Under the pieces are notes generated by a model, which made no database searches, was not told the origin of the DNA, and saw only the letters and a list, made by a program, of their open reading frames with translations. DNA of 64,000 bases, taken from assembly GCA_036346405.1 (NCBI GenBank), contig CM070554.1:42150204-42214203 (forward strand), in the 5' to 3' direction. This document shows positions 33,880 through 46,483 of the stretch, piece after piece. Every line of letters begins with the position of its first letter. The stretch's first letter is position 1. The position numbers were made by a program, and so were the translations under genes. The DNA is from Phyllostachys edulis (lineage: Eukaryota; Streptophyta; Magnoliopsida; Poales; Poaceae).

Positions 33880-34930
33880 TTCCGAGGATGAGCATGGTGT
33901 TGTGAGGTTCGCAACGCCTTGTGGTTCCAAAGGACATGGAATTGCGAATTTAATCCTCCACGGCCCATGATTCGCTTTTGTCTATTCATCCCGGCCACAA
34001 AGATGTATCAAGATCTCCGCCAGAGATTTTGGTGGACCCGAATGAAGAGGGAGATCGCGGTTCGTTGTCGAAAAGCGACGATGTCGTCGTGTCAAGGCCG
34101 AAAGCATCGGCGTCAGCAGATCGCTTGACCTCCGCCAATTCTCGAGTGGAAGTGGATTCGATCGAATGGATTTCATCACCGGTCTACCCACGCCCTCAAG
34201 GGAAATGATGCCATTTGGGTCGCCATCGATCGATTGACTAAAGTGGCTCATTTTCTTCCATCAAGACCAAGATTCGCACCGATCGCCTAGCTGAGCTCTA
34301 TGTCTCTAGGATTGTGAGCTTACATGGCGTACCTAAGACGATCGCTTCGATCGTGGCTCCATCTTCACTTCCCGCTTTTCGCATAGCTCGCAAAAGGCTA
34401 TGGGAACCCGTTTACCTTTAGCACGGCATTTCACCCCAAACCGATGGTCGACCGAGAGGGTTAACCAAGTTTTGGAAGACATGCTTCGTGCTTGTGTCCT
34501 TTCATATGGGAAGCATTGGGAGAAATGCTTGCCATTCGCCGAAGTTTTCATATAACAAAGCTTTCAAAGCCGCCTCGGCATGGCACCATTTGAGGCCTTG
34601 TACGGAGAAAGTGTAGAACCCGTTGAACTGGTCGGCGACCGTGAGAGACCTCTCTTTGGTCCGGACTCAATCAATGAGGCCGAGCGCCAAGTCCAAATTT
34701 TATTCGGAGCTGTTATGCGCACGCAGCTCAATCCAGCAAAAGAGCTATGCGGATCGCCGTCGACGTGAGTTGCATTTTGAGCCTAATGACTTTGTTTATC
34801 TCAAAGTCTCTCCTTTGAAGGGCCATCAACGTTTTCGCCAAGGGCAAGTTGGCTCCTCGATATGTCGGTCCCTACCGCGTTATCGAGAAGAAGGAGCTGT
34901 TGCCTATAAGTTAGAGTTGCCTACTGCACT
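33880..34930 (+). pseudogene. T1 integrase with GPY/F-type module
   Basis: HHCC-like region at about 33960-34110 (HKDVSRSPPEILVDPNEEG in a shifted frame; MYQDLRQRFWWTRMKREIAV in frame). Core: DRLTKVAHFLPS (34230), SDRGS (34345) and QTDG followed by a VNQVLEDMLRACVL-like block (34440-34500), then a YNK segment and APFEALYG (34580). The C-terminal part has RRELHFEPNDFVYLKVSPLK (34758-34818) and the GPY/F-like RYVGPYRVIEK (about 34857-34890). Numerous indels break the frame. Confidence 0.75.
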
Positions 34931-35224
34931 TGAGGGGTACATGATGTTTTCATGTGTCCCACCTAAGAAGTGCCTCCGTGTTCCAACCGAGGAAGCTCCG
35001 CTGGAAACCCTCGATGTCCGTGAAGATTTGACCAATCGCGAGCACCTGCTCACAGACTCGATGAGTCCGAACGAAGGACAAGGAATAAGACCATCAAGTT
35101 CCTTAAAGTTCGGTGGTCGAACCATTTCGAGGATGAGGCTACTTGGGAAAGAGAAGATCGCTCTGCGTGCGGACTATCCATCTTTCTTTACTAGTGAGCC
35201 AAATCTCGAGACGAGATTTTTGTA
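34931..35224 (+). pseudogene. T1 chromodomain-like C-terminus
   Basis: Reads KCLRVPTEEAPLETLDVRED, then NKTIKFLKVRWSNHFEDEA and TWEREDRLRADYPSFF, the usual C-terminal tail of Tekay/Del chromovirus integrases. In the family this region is thought to steer insertion by binding modified histones. A short frame change lies at about 35075. Confidence 0.75.
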
Positions 35225-35236
35225 AGGGGGAGATTT
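35223..35236 (+). other. T1 polypurine tract
   Basis: TAAGGGGGAGATTT immediately before the 3' LTR start TGTAACATCC. Confidence 0.88.
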
Positions 35237-38200
35237 TGTAACATCCCAATGTATAATTAGGGTTATTCAAGTATAATTATATGTAGAAATTAAAACTTTT
35301 CTCACATCTTGAAAACCCATAATCTCTCATGTAATTCTTGTCCAAGAGTTGTGTAATCCAAAAACACAACGCTCTTGTTGACCAAAAGTCAAATTCATTT
35401 TTCCAATTGTCTAAATCTGGTGTCAAACATTTGAAAATATTTTCCTTGGTCCTAAAGTTGATGTGGGACCCCTCTGAAAAATATCACAAGTTGTAAAACT
35501 AGTTTGATAAATTTTGGAGGTAAAACAAATCCTTGATCAACCTTCATGAATTTCCTGAGAAAAATGAATTGCATAATAACCTCTGGAAATTTTATGTAAG
35601 GTTAATCTCATTGTCAGCAAGCTCCAGTTAAAATTTCATCAAATTTGGAGTTCATTTGCTATCTCAAATAATTCTGCTAAGTTTCAGCTGTTAAAAACTA
35701 AATTTAAAAGCTGGGTACTGTTCCTTGGGCTAGCCACTTTCTCAAAGCTGGTCCAGCCCAACCGTGTCTGCACCCCAGCAGACCTCCTCTCCACCTTGAT
35801 CAGGTCGCAGCCGTTGGATTTACATCCAACCGCCACGACCTCCTCCGAGGTCAACACCGCAAAGGTTTTCCCATCCTCATCAGTCGTGAACTGCTGATCA
35901 AAGATCCACGGTCATGACCTCCCTATGTGTTAAATCTCAAACCTCCACTGCCGTTAAACCACTTGACATCCCACCTTGTTGAGGTCGTAGCCCTTGGATC
36001 CAAGATCCATGGCCATGACCTCCCTCACCTGCTAAACTAAGCCAACCCCCCACCTAAACGAGGTCGAGCCGTTGGATCGATCCAACCGCCTACGACCTCC
36101 CTCAAAATATCCAAAGACAAGACCTCCCTATCTCGTGTTGTGCAATCGCTGATTAAAATCCACGGTCACGACCTCCTCCCTGGTCTTATGCGATCGATCT
36201 CCTCACAAGACGTGAGGTCGTTGTTCTTAGATCTAAATCTAATGGCCATGACCTCCCTTGTGTGTTGTGCAAGTTCAAGACCTCCTTTGCGCCACGCATG
36301 AGGCTCAGACCTCCTGTCTTGATCATCACCGTTGATCAAAATCCAAAGGTCTTGACCTCCCTCGCTTCACGCAAAGCCTCGAGACCTCCCTTTGGTTGTG
36401 CGCCCTTGATTTTAATCCAAAGGCCATGACCTCCCCTCATGTCTCGATGTTCGTGCAGTTAAGACCTCACAGAGGTCCGACTGCTGGATGGAGATCCAAC
36501 GCTTTGGACCTCCTGTCCTATTTTCCCACGTGCGCTTACACATTAAGGAAATCGGAGGGCCACGACCTCCCCATCCTTGATCGTGTGGCTGGGACCTCCT
36601 CCCAGTCCTTTGAGCGTAACGGTTCAAAATTGTCATCCGATGGTTAGGACCTCTCCCAGGTTTTATCCAACGGTCATAAGGACCTCCCCTGTTCTTCTCC
36701 TTCCTTGGTCATGCCTCATGAGCTCGAGCAAGTGGAGTTAATGCACGGCCGCCACTGTACTTTTCATGACTCTTTGTCGACCAAGATTTAATGCAGTGTC
36801 GCCTTCCTCTCTCGGGTCACCTCAGCTCAAGACCTTGTCAACCTCATGTCCTTGCCACCCCATGGACCAACCTGTGGGCTAAGCTCACCATGGAGCTTAG
36901 ACCCACTCATAACCTTCACCACAGGCTATAAGTTACCCCTTGAATCCTCCCTTGGCTTCCTTTGCACACCATTGCTCTCACTTTGCACTTTGTGCGTGGT
37001 CGAGCTCCTCCTCCACTAATCGACCTCCTCACCGGCGTGCCATTGTCAAGGTCCTTGAGCTTCTCGCTGGTTCAGAGTTCCAGTGGCTCCTTTTCAAACC
37101 CTCGCCACTTTTGCTCCCAAAACCTCTTGGAAGTTAACCCTAACTTATTTTGTTTGGGCATTTTTCAGAGGTGGACAAAGTTGAGCTTGAGTCGGTGCCT
37201 TGGGTCGTGAAGCTTCATTGTCTTCCCCAACTCGGCCATCACCTCCACGACCTCTCCAAAGACCTTAGGACCTCCTGTACCTCCCGTTAGTCCCTTAGTC
37301 TGCACCCGCTGAATGCATATTGCGGAGCTTTAAGTTGGGCGACGCTTGAATGTCGCATGGAGCTTCCTTTGCGTTTTGTTTTCAGCCGTGTGGTGATTTT
37401 GTTGTCCTCTCGGCCACGGCGTTTAAAACGCCATTGCTGAGAGTAGGCCCTGAGTTGCGCCGTTTATTGCGGTCCCGACGGTGCCCTCAAGCGCATGCGT
37501 TCTAAATCGCCGGCGATAAGCCGTGGGACGCCCTCAAATCTTTGTCGGACGTCCCGACCGTGCCATTGTCGTTTAGGACAGAGATTCACCGTTTTAAATG
37601 CCTCAATCATTGCAATCATGGGGTTAGCGTTAAATGCCATTAACCCGTCGCTGCTTATGCGCATTTAAGACCTCCGCCATGACCTCCTCGCTGTCTCGCG
37701 GCAAGATTTATTCCATGTCCGAGCGCGTGGTCGTGAGCTCTGGGACGTCCATGACCTCCTCCAAGGAGATCTGGAGCGTCCAAGACCTCCCCTTGCGCAA
37801 TCGTGGCCGTCCAGACCTCCCTGGAGGTCTGTGACATTAGGACCTCCCTTAGGTTATCTCAGCCGTTCATGACCTCCCCGGGTAGATCTTGACCGTCAAG
37901 GTCCTCCCTCGGACGATCTGAACCATCGAGGACCTCCCTTGGAACATCTGGACCGTCTAGGACCTCCCTTGTGAGGTCTTGATGATGTAGATCTTCCTTA
38001 GGGAGATCTTGATAGTTTAGATCTTCCTTCGGAAGATTTCACCGTTGAGGACCTCCCCTTTAGATCTGGTCCGTCCCGGACCTCCCCTCATCGTTGGGGT
38101 CCGTTGGATTCACCTTCAACGGCCATGACCTCCCTCACCAAGGCGCATGTGCGTTGCTAGGAGGTCCAGGACCTCTCGACCTCGTGAGCTGCGTGTGTGT

Positions 38201-40642
38201 TGTTCTCTGGGAGGTCTTGAGCCGTCGATCTGAGATCTGTGGCTCACGTCCTCCCATGCCTTTGTGATTTTTAGAAATTCCAGTAAACTCTTAATTATAA
38301 ACTGAAGGAGGTATGAACTTTAAAATTTCATAACTTTTTCAATTTAAATCCAAATGAGGTCATTCAAATTGTGTTAGCTCTGTCTTGAACTTGACTTTAA
38401 TCCAAAAATGATTGTAAGTTGAGTTCAACTCCAGAGCACAGTTTTGCCATTAGATTTTGAAACCAACTTTAAATATACACTTAAATCAATGCTTAACTTG
38501 TAAAATACATAACTAGTGCTCTGTAGATTATTTTTGGGTGAGACCAACTTTGTTGGTTTCCTCTATTAATGAACTCACTGTGAAAATTAGTTTTGAGCAT
38601 GTTGCTGTTATAAAAATGAGGACTTGTGCATTATAATTTTGTTCAAGTTCTTGTTTTTGAAAAATTATAGAAAGTGCAATATAGCTCCAAATGAGGTGAA
38701 CTCAATTGTGTTATTCATCTCATGAGGTGCTGGTTTTACAGTAAAAATTTCAGCTTCACTTCTGTTTTAGAAAATGTTGCCTCATAATTAAATTAGTGAA
38801 TAGTGCGTTTGGTATTTTAGGGCTGAGCAGAATTGTTTTGCTCATAACTTTTGCATTGAGAATCCAAATCAATTGGTTCTTGTTGCAAAATTCCTAAAAA
38901 TCACCCTCTTGTTGCTGTAGAAAATTCAGAGAATTTGGAGTTCGTTTGTTGTGCTGTCTTTGTTGTGTTTCGTCGTTTTATCGGTTCTTTTTCGCTTCCG
39001 TTAGGGTTCGACATTTGTGGCGATCCCGAGAGTGACCCTCTGCCACAACTTGGCCGGCAACAAGGCAAGCAGTTTGATCATTTCCATCATTGTCCTATTA
39101 CTTTAAAGCTTAATATATTGTTTTACTTCTATGTATGCATGCTACTTTGTGTTAAATGTCGCTAGCAATCCTATAGTTGCATAATCTGAGGAATTGTTTA
39201 TCCTCTACTACCATGAGCCTAGGTTATTTGCTGTGGTTTGAGCTCGTTGGATGAGCTCTTATCACTTAGTAGTTTCGTTTTAAATTGCTTAGACATGCTT
39301 AGTTATCGGTAGAATGGGCGATCATCGACTTAGTCGATGGTCTTGATCACTCAAAACTGATTATTACTCCTATATGTCCAAAGACTTGTGCTTTGATTTA
39401 ATTTGTAAAATCAAAAACTAAAAATAAAAGATTGATTTAGACTTGGGCATATTGGATGGATGGTGTGGTTTTTGGATGTGGTGGTATGCCCGAGTCAACA
39501 AGGACCTAATTCTTGCGCCATTGATCCAAGCAATTTTATGTATAACCACACGAGGGCATATGGAACCCTCTTGACTAAGTACTTTGGGCGGTGTTAATTG
39601 GGGTCGCTCGGTTGGTGTGTTTTTAAAAATAAAATGTGTGTGTGATGTGGGAGGGAGCATTAGCTTCGGGTAGGTTGTGTGATGTCTCTTTCTCCCGTGG
39701 GTTGTGCAACTCGTAATTAGCATTGTCCATTGGAAATGTCTCAGAGGACTTAGCTGCGCAAGCACACCTAAGGTAGTGTGCTTAAAGGAAAGGCGGTCCG
39801 ACGTGTGGGTACATTGGTACACCCTCGCAGGATAAAACTATTCAATAGCCTCGCCCTAGGTTATGGACACGCTTGGTTATTTCCGTAAGAATTAGACTAC
39901 AACCTTTAATTAAAACTTGACATGGTTGGTATGAACGGGAGTTCATGCTAGTGTTGTGGTGACTATTGGGTTAGTCACTTCGTGTTGATCTTGTTGTTGT
40001 TACTATGTTATTATCTCGTTGTTACTTCAACATTTAAAAATGCTTTGCCAAATTGCCTTCAATCTATTATGTTATTGCAAATAAATGTTGCTTTATGCTA
40101 AAATGAGTCCAAAGCCTCATCCACTTAAATAAAGCTTGCATGTAGCTATTTATAGTTCTCGTTATCTCACACGAAGTCTTATGGAGTACTTTATGTACTC
40201 ATCCGCCCGTGGTTGTGGCATTTTGTGGCTTTTGTTGCAGAGGAAGAAGGAGAGCTCCAAGAGCCTCTCTTTTGTGCTACGTGTTGCGCTTCTTCTTCGA
40301 CGACTAGCTTGGCGGTCCCACGATGCCTAGGGGTTAAGGCACACCGATTGGCTTTGTGTTATAGCCATCTTTATGGCACTTTTGCTTCCATTGTTATTCT
40401 TAGTAGTTCTTGTTGTTATTTGGCCAAAAGGCCCTCTTTGTAATATCCCATTCCTTAGTAATATTAACTTCGGTTTGTTGCTTATGTTCTATGTGTTGTA
40501 TGGAATAGATACATTCTTTTGTTGTGAGGTATGTATACCGATTCTCGGGAGTATACATCTCTCGACTGGTTTATTTGGTTGATAATACTAGGGTCAATTG
40601 GATGACTAAGTATTATGAGCTTAATAAATCCGGGTGCTCACA
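35237..40642 (+). repeat. T1 3' LTR (5,406 bp)
   Basis: Aligns end to end with 24631-30093. The AT-rich first 450 bp and last 2.4 kb are almost identical to the 5' LTR. The GC-richer middle differs by many small indels, often at CAGC/GCTG sites. The end CGGGTGCTCACA is followed by TSD TGAGG. Confidence 0.9.
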
Positions 40643-41035
40643 TGAGGGAGGGGATTTTAAGGATTTTTCTTTTTAGAAAATACCAGAAAAGCAAAAGGAA
40701 TTTTAGAAAATAGTTTAATCCGTCCAAAAATTCTAGGAAAATTCACAGAAATCCCTTGAATTATTTAGGACTTAGTAAAAATATTTTTAGCCTCACTATT
40801 GCTTTTAATTTTTGGCAATTAATTATTTTTAACATAAGGCCAAGGGAAAAACCAAATTAAAATCCAACTAAACTCACTAAACCAACTTTAATTAGTTCAA
40901 GTTTTAATTAATTCAAATTAAACCACTTTTGAAATTCTAAAATACAATTTAAGCTTTGACAAATTAATAAACCCAAATGGTTCCTTTTTAGGGTTTTCAA
41001 AATTTTCAAAAAGGCCAGAAAATAGGGATGTTACA
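40643..41035 (-). repeat. G1 3' LTR, remaining 393 bp beyond T1
   Basis: AT-rich, aligned with 47887-48281 of the 5' LTR. In minus orientation it starts TGTAACATCCCTATTTTCTG at 41035. It includes the T1 TSD copy. Confidence 0.9.
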
Positions 41036-41053
41036 AACCTATACCCCTTAAAG
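41036..41053 (-). other. G1 polypurine tract
   Basis: The minus strand reads CTTTAAGGGGTATAGGTT directly before the LTR start TGTAACATCC. Confidence 0.7.
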
Positions 41054-42240
41054 GGAATCTCGACCCCGAGATTCAGGCTGACTAGAGAATAGGTGCGGGA
41101 ACTCGGCCTTCAGATCCTCTTCACGTTCCCAGGTGGCTTCTTCTTCGGTGTGATTGCTCCATTGAACCTTGCAGAAACGGAGGATCTTGCTTCTTGTCAC
41201 ACGCTCAGACACTTCCAAGATTTTGATGGGTTGCTCCTTATAGGTTAGATCTTCTTGCAAGTCAACCGCTTCTAACGGCATCTATTCTTCTGGCACTCGC
41301 AAGCACTTCTTCAACTGAGACACATGAAAAACATCATGCACATCTGACAACTGAGGCGGAAGCTCTAACTTGTAAGCAACTTCTCCTCTTCTGGCCAGAA
41401 CTGGAAAAGGTCCAATGTATCTAGGTGCGAGCTTTCCACTGACTCTGAAGCGACGCATCCCTTTGAGAGGTGAGACCTTCAGGTACACATGATCTCCAGG
41501 TACAAAAGCTAATTCCCGGCGACGGTTATCAACATAACTTTTCTGCCTGGTCTGGGCTGTTCTCAGCTTTTCTCTGATTGATTTAACTTGATCTTCGGCC
41601 TCTTTTAGGATGTCGGGTCCAAGTACTTGTCCTTCGCCGGACTCAGTCCAATACAAAGGTGTTCGACACTTTCTTCCGTAGAGGGCCTCAAACGGGGACA
41701 TCTGTAGACTTGATTGATGACTATTGTTGTAAGAAAATTCTGCATAAGGTAGCATTTGATCCCACCTGTGCAGTTCTCTAGAGCTTGAGCTCTCAACATA
41801 TCTTCTAATATTTGATTTACCCTTTCTGTTTGACCATCTGTCTGAGGATGGTAGGCCGTACTGAAATTCAGATTAGTGCCCATGACGCTGTGTAGCTTTT
41901 GCCAAAATCTTGAGGTGAACTGGGTTCCTCGATCGGACACGATCTTCTTTAGCACTCCATGCTGACATACTATCTTGGCCATATACAATTCCGCGAGTCT
42001 GTCTCCTGAGTAGGTGGTCTTGCGGGATGAAGTGAGCCACTTTTGTTAGGCGATCGACAATTACCCGAGATAGAATCATATCCGGCTTTGGTTCTTGGCG
42101 CACCGGTGATAAAATCCATTCGATTTCTTCCCATTTCCATTCGGTATGCTCAAAGGTTGCAAAAGTCCAAGCGAGCCTCGATGCTCGGCTTTTAACTTTG
42201 GCACACATCACATTGTGCTATATACTCAGCAACTTCACGC
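41048..42240 (-). pseudogene. G1 integrase and chromodomain
   Basis: N-terminal HHCC: HPGSTKMYQDLKEFYWWPSM and CDVCQS (42192-42420 shares this block). Core: RVIVDRLTKVAHFIPQ, IVSDRGTQFTSRFWQKLH, AYHPQTDGQTERVNQILEDM. C-terminus: FSYNNSHQSSLQMSPFEALY, RRELAFVPGDHVYLKVSPLK, GKLAPRYIGPFPVLARRGE (GPY/F) and a chromodomain-like ILRFCKVQWSNHTEEEATWE. The 157-codon piece 41282-41755 is open; a TAG at 41283 separates it from the chromodomain. It is better preserved than T1 and T2 integrases. Confidence 0.85.
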
Positions 42241-43254
42241 TTCATGCTAGGCCACCAATAAAATTCCTTGAGGTCTTGATACATTTTAGTGCTTCCGGGG
42301 TGAATGGAGTACAAGGTTTCATGAGCTTCCTTGAGTATTAACTGCTTCAGCTCCTTCTGATCCGGTACACAAATACGCTTGTCAAACCATAGGACACCTT
42401 GCTCATCTTCTGAAAATCTTAAGGATTTACCCTGCTTCATGTTTCTCTTGATTTCCTTGATATCCGTATCTTCTTCTTGAGCTTTCTTGATCTGATCTTG
42501 AAGAGTTGGTTGCACTTCCAGGGTAGCTAAGTAACCTTCTTCGACTAACTCGAGCCTGAGCTTTTGAAATTCTTCGTGCAATGCTGGCTGACTTTCTTTG
42601 ATCATCAGAGTATTGCAGTAGGTCTTTCTACTTAAAGCATCTCCTACAACATTTGCTTTGCCTGGGTGATAATGAATTCCCATGTTGTAATCCTTGATCA
42701 ATTCCAACCATCTTCTTTGTCTCATATTCAGATCCGCTTGGGTAAAAATGTACTTTAAGCTCTTATGGTCGTGTAAACTTCACGGCGACACCAATGAGGT
42801 AATGGCGCCATATCTTTAAAGCATGCACTACTGACTAATTCTAAGTCATGAGTGGGGTAATTGACTTCATGAGGCTTCAATTGGCGTGAAGCATAGGCTA
42901 CCACTCTCCTTTCCTGCATCAAAACACAACCGAGACCTTGGCGAGATGCATCATAGTAAATCTCAAAATCCTTCCGAACATCCGGTAGAATCAGCACTGG
43001 GGCGGTGGTCAAACGCTTCTTTAATTTTTGAAAACTTTGCTCGCATTCTGGCGTCCAAGCAAATTTCTTCTCCTTCTTCAGCAATTGGGTAAGGGGTCTT
43101 GCTATTCTTGAGAATCCTTCTATGAACCGGCGGTAGTAACCTGCCATTCCAAGGAAACTTTTGACTTGAGGTACTGACTTGGGTGACTCCCAGTTGAGCA
43201 CATCCTTGACTTTACTAGGGTTGACGGCGACTCCTTCTGCAGACATGACGTGTC
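42241..43254 (-). pseudogene. G1 RNase H and C-terminal RT, cut by the assembly gap
   Basis: RT connection: GHVMSAEGVAVNPSKVKDVL, VKSFLGMAGYYRRFIEGFSR, TQLLKKEKKFAWTPECEQSF. RNase H: FEIYYDASRQGLGCVLMQER, RVVAYASRQLKPHEVNYPTH, RWLELIKDYNMGIHYHPGKA followed by NVVGDALSRK. The N-terminal RT with the catalytic YxDD, the protease and gag are missing because the sequence stops at the N run. One frame change lies near 42750. Confidence 0.85.
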
Positions 43255-43354
43255 NNNNNNNNNNNNNNNNNNNNNNNNNNNNNNNNNNNNNNNNNNNNNN
43301 NNNNNNNNNNNNNNNNNNNNNNNNNNNNNNNNNNNNNNNNNNNNNNNNNNNNNN
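43255..43354. other. Assembly gap, 100 N
   Basis: Exactly 100 N, a placeholder of unknown true size. The left side is mid-RT of G1 on the minus strand; the right side is inside an LTR of a different element (X). Any frame drawn through it is not real. Confidence 0.99.
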
Positions 43355-46300
43355 GAGGCCAAATAAAGTAAAACAAATGTGAGCGAAATAATAGTAGTAG
43401 ACCCAGCGATTACGCCACGGGCAATAAATGCAGAAGCGCAACCTAAGCGTCAAGATCCTCACCGTCTTGATAGATATCTTCTCTGAATAAAGATTATTCA
43501 CAAGAGTGAGCACTACTACTAGTGCTCGCAAGTTACACCCAATATGGAATTGATATGCATGCATAAGGTAGACAAAGGATCTTGGCAAGGTTATTTTATG
43601 TAAAGCGGCGGTTTTAATTTAAATAATCATATTAGATTACAAAGCCATTTTATACAATAATCTAAATCACCATTTTAAATAACAATAGTTTATTGTGGAT
43701 AACCTCCATAAAAGATGATGGATATCCTCCAATCACAATGGCTACCCGCCTAATTTTCCCACAGGACTATCCATCACGAAATTATCTGTTGAAATCATTT
43801 TAAAACCAAAAACAAAACTAACTCGAGTGGCTTTGCTAGCATGTCCATGACCGTGAATAGCGGCTATTGAATAGTTTTACACTCTGCGAGTTTGTACAAC
43901 TTTACCCACACGAGATATTATACTCTTTGTGTCGGCCAATCCACGCTTCTAAAGGCGTGTGACAGACAAACATCACAAGGCCGTTACAATGTTCTACCTT
44001 AAAGTACTTGTGCCCGCTAAGGTTTAAGCTTCCATTGGACCGACTGTCCTCAAAAACCCCTCTTGCGCCAGATGGAAAAGCTGCAGACCCGACACCCATA
44101 CATACAACATAGCACAAATAACTAAAAGGTATTACAAATTATTAAGCAGTCCCTTACATACAGGACATGTGGTTGTACGATAAGGCATAACAAAATGCGC
44201 TCAAAGACCGGTCCTCAATTGACTTGGGCGCTATTCAATTTAAACCACAGGTCTTAATCTTAACGAGACTAAGCCTGCATAAACTCGCACCCACCATTCA
44301 TCCTTTTCGCCCAAGTCCAAACCCTTTTGATTTTATTTCTATAAAACCATCTTTACAAATTCTCTATGGTAAAACAATACCATAGTTTTAATTTTCAGCA
44401 AATTTTATTGAGTTGGCTAAAATTCTCCCAAAAACATAAATCATGGTCTAAGTATTTGCGAAGCATTTGATTATTAAACATAATAATTTATCTAAGGTGA
44501 CAAAGGAATGTCAAGGCAACATCCAAAATTTGGCATACAAGGATAATAGGAATAACTAATTATTTAAACAGGAATTTGAAATACTTGAATAAAATTATGC
44601 ATGCATTTAATAATTTAAAAACTGAATTTAATTAACTTTAAAATAATAGGGCAAAATGGTCAAAGTATAACTTGCCTTCGTTGCGATCTGGAAAATCTAC
44701 GTCTTGAGAAGTATCTAATTCCAGGAATCGTCAAAGTCTAAACGTGAAAATAAGGCAAATCAAATAAAATTCAAATAAAACTCAGAAATACAAAATAAAC
44801 CAAGACTAAATATAATAATTTTATTTTATTGAGCTAGATAATCAAATTATAAAATTTTAGAAATTTGTTTCACTAAATTTGGAGTTAGGATTCAATTATT
44901 ATGAATTTTACAAATTTTAACCTAAATTTGATATTTAAAAGAATTCTAAATTCTAAAACAGAACTAAAATGAACTCTAAATTGAATTATTATATTTTATT
45001 TAGTTAGATAATAATTTTCTAAAATTTTAGCAACTTGAATCATCTAATTTGGAGTTTTAATGCAAAAGTTATGAATTTTACAATTTTTAATCTAAATCAT
45101 TATTTAAACAATTTCTGAATTATTTTTCTAAAGAAATTGTAAATATTAGCATGATGACGTCAGCGATGATTTTCGAAATTTAAATGAATTTGAATTAATT
45201 TTTCGACAAAGGGGCCAGGTGACATAGGCTCGGCTCACATGGACCATATCCACGAGCCCCTAGCCCGAGGGTCTTCGGTGGTGGCGTAACGAGGATGACG
45301 TGGCCGCCACGCTGCCTGCCACGCCGGACCGGAGCCGAGGTGGCACCTCGTTGGCGCCGAGGTGGCTGTGCCTTGTCGGCTTAATGAGGCGGAGCTCGGC
45401 AACACCCTCGCCGGCGCTTACACGCCACGGCGAGGGGTGCGAATGGGCGATTCGAGAGGAGGAGCTCACGAGTACAATGCTCACTACCTTAGCGGGCGTG
45501 CGCGGATCGGAAACTCGACGGCGACGAGGTTTAGCGGCGCGCGCGACTGGGCGTCGAGGACGAGGGTGCTCCGGGGTCTTAGGGCAAAATGGGTGCGCAG
45601 ACCGTGTCATGATGATACGGCGATGTCGAAGATGAGGACGACGGGGTCAAGCGGGCGTGACCTCGCGGAATCGAAGAATTTCTTCGCCGCGGTGGCATTG
45701 GCAAGCTTGAAATTGAGCGATTAGAGGAAAAGAGGAGGCGAGCGAGGGCTCCTGGGTCGGCGAGTAGGGCTTCCCGAGGCTCCCTTATATAGGGGTCGGA
45801 ATGGAGGAGAGGAGGATCGGCACACGGCACGGCGGCGTTTATGGCATCTGCAAATTGTTCGGTGAGATCGTGCACGAAGAAGGAAGGGTGAGCGATCGGG
45901 CGCGGCATTGATAAGCGACTTAAACGCGAGTAAACGTGAGTGGAGAGGGAGGATTCAAGGGTAGTGGAGCTCGAGCGCACCTTTAATGGCGTGAATGGCG
46001 CGGCCAGGAGGAAGACGGGACGAAAGAAGAAGGGTCACGGTAGTAGGATTTCCATCAAGGGTTGAGTCAAACCAGTGTCGTGTGCAGTGCAGTGGGACCG
46101 TCGGATTAAGATCCGACCAGTAAAAAGAGGAGGAGGCGATTGAGTGGCGGCTGGTCATGCATGCTTGCGTGAGTAAATGGGCCGAGCTTTATTTAAAGCA
46201 TTGTTTTTCGATTTTCTTTTCATTTTCTATTTTAAATATTCCGTTTAATTCATTTCACTTTAGAATATAGCAAAATAATTCCAAAAATTCTAGAAAAATT

Positions 46301-46483
46301 CTCATAAATTATTAGAGACATTTTATACTTAATAAAATTATTTCCAACAAACTTGATAATAGATTTTGTAGTTAAATTTATTTTAGCCTTAACTAATTAA
46401 GAAAAAGTTTTAAAAATTTGAGAATTTCCACAAAAATAAATAGTTTTAAATTTTCTCTGAAATTGAAATTTTGGGCTGTTACA
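43355..46483 (-). repeat. LTR of element X (partial, at least 3.1 kb)
   Basis: Ends CTGTTACA at 46483, i.e. starts TGTAACAGCCC on the minus strand, and is followed by TTAAC, the probable TSD, within the G1 5' LTR sequence. It contains the shared module around 43850-43920, a diverged GAGCAC...GTGCTC palindrome (43511-43532), TGACGTCA (45155-45162) and a TATA box (minus TATATAAG, 45784-45791) at the edge of a GC-rich block (45230-46160). Left part and body are lost in the gap. Confidence 0.75.

Larger units (their letters stand above)
24631..40642 (+). mobile_element. T1: Ty3/gypsy chromovirus with about 5.4-kb LTRs
   Basis: A complete element of 16.0 kb: 5' LTR 24631-30093, Met-tRNA primer site, gag-pol 30859-35224 with domain order gag, PR, RT, RH, IN, chromodomain-like tail, polypurine tract, 3' LTR 35237-40642. 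The chromodomain-like C-terminus and long LTRs indicate the Tekay/Del lineage. The two LTRs (5,463 and 5,406 bp) are more than twice as long in total as the coding region. It is inserted in the 3' LTR of G1. Confidence 0.9.

Noticed and set aside
42755..43588. A 277-codon minus-strand frame
   Set aside because: It runs through the 100-N gap. Only the RT/RNase H part left of the gap is real; the rest is LTR X sequence.
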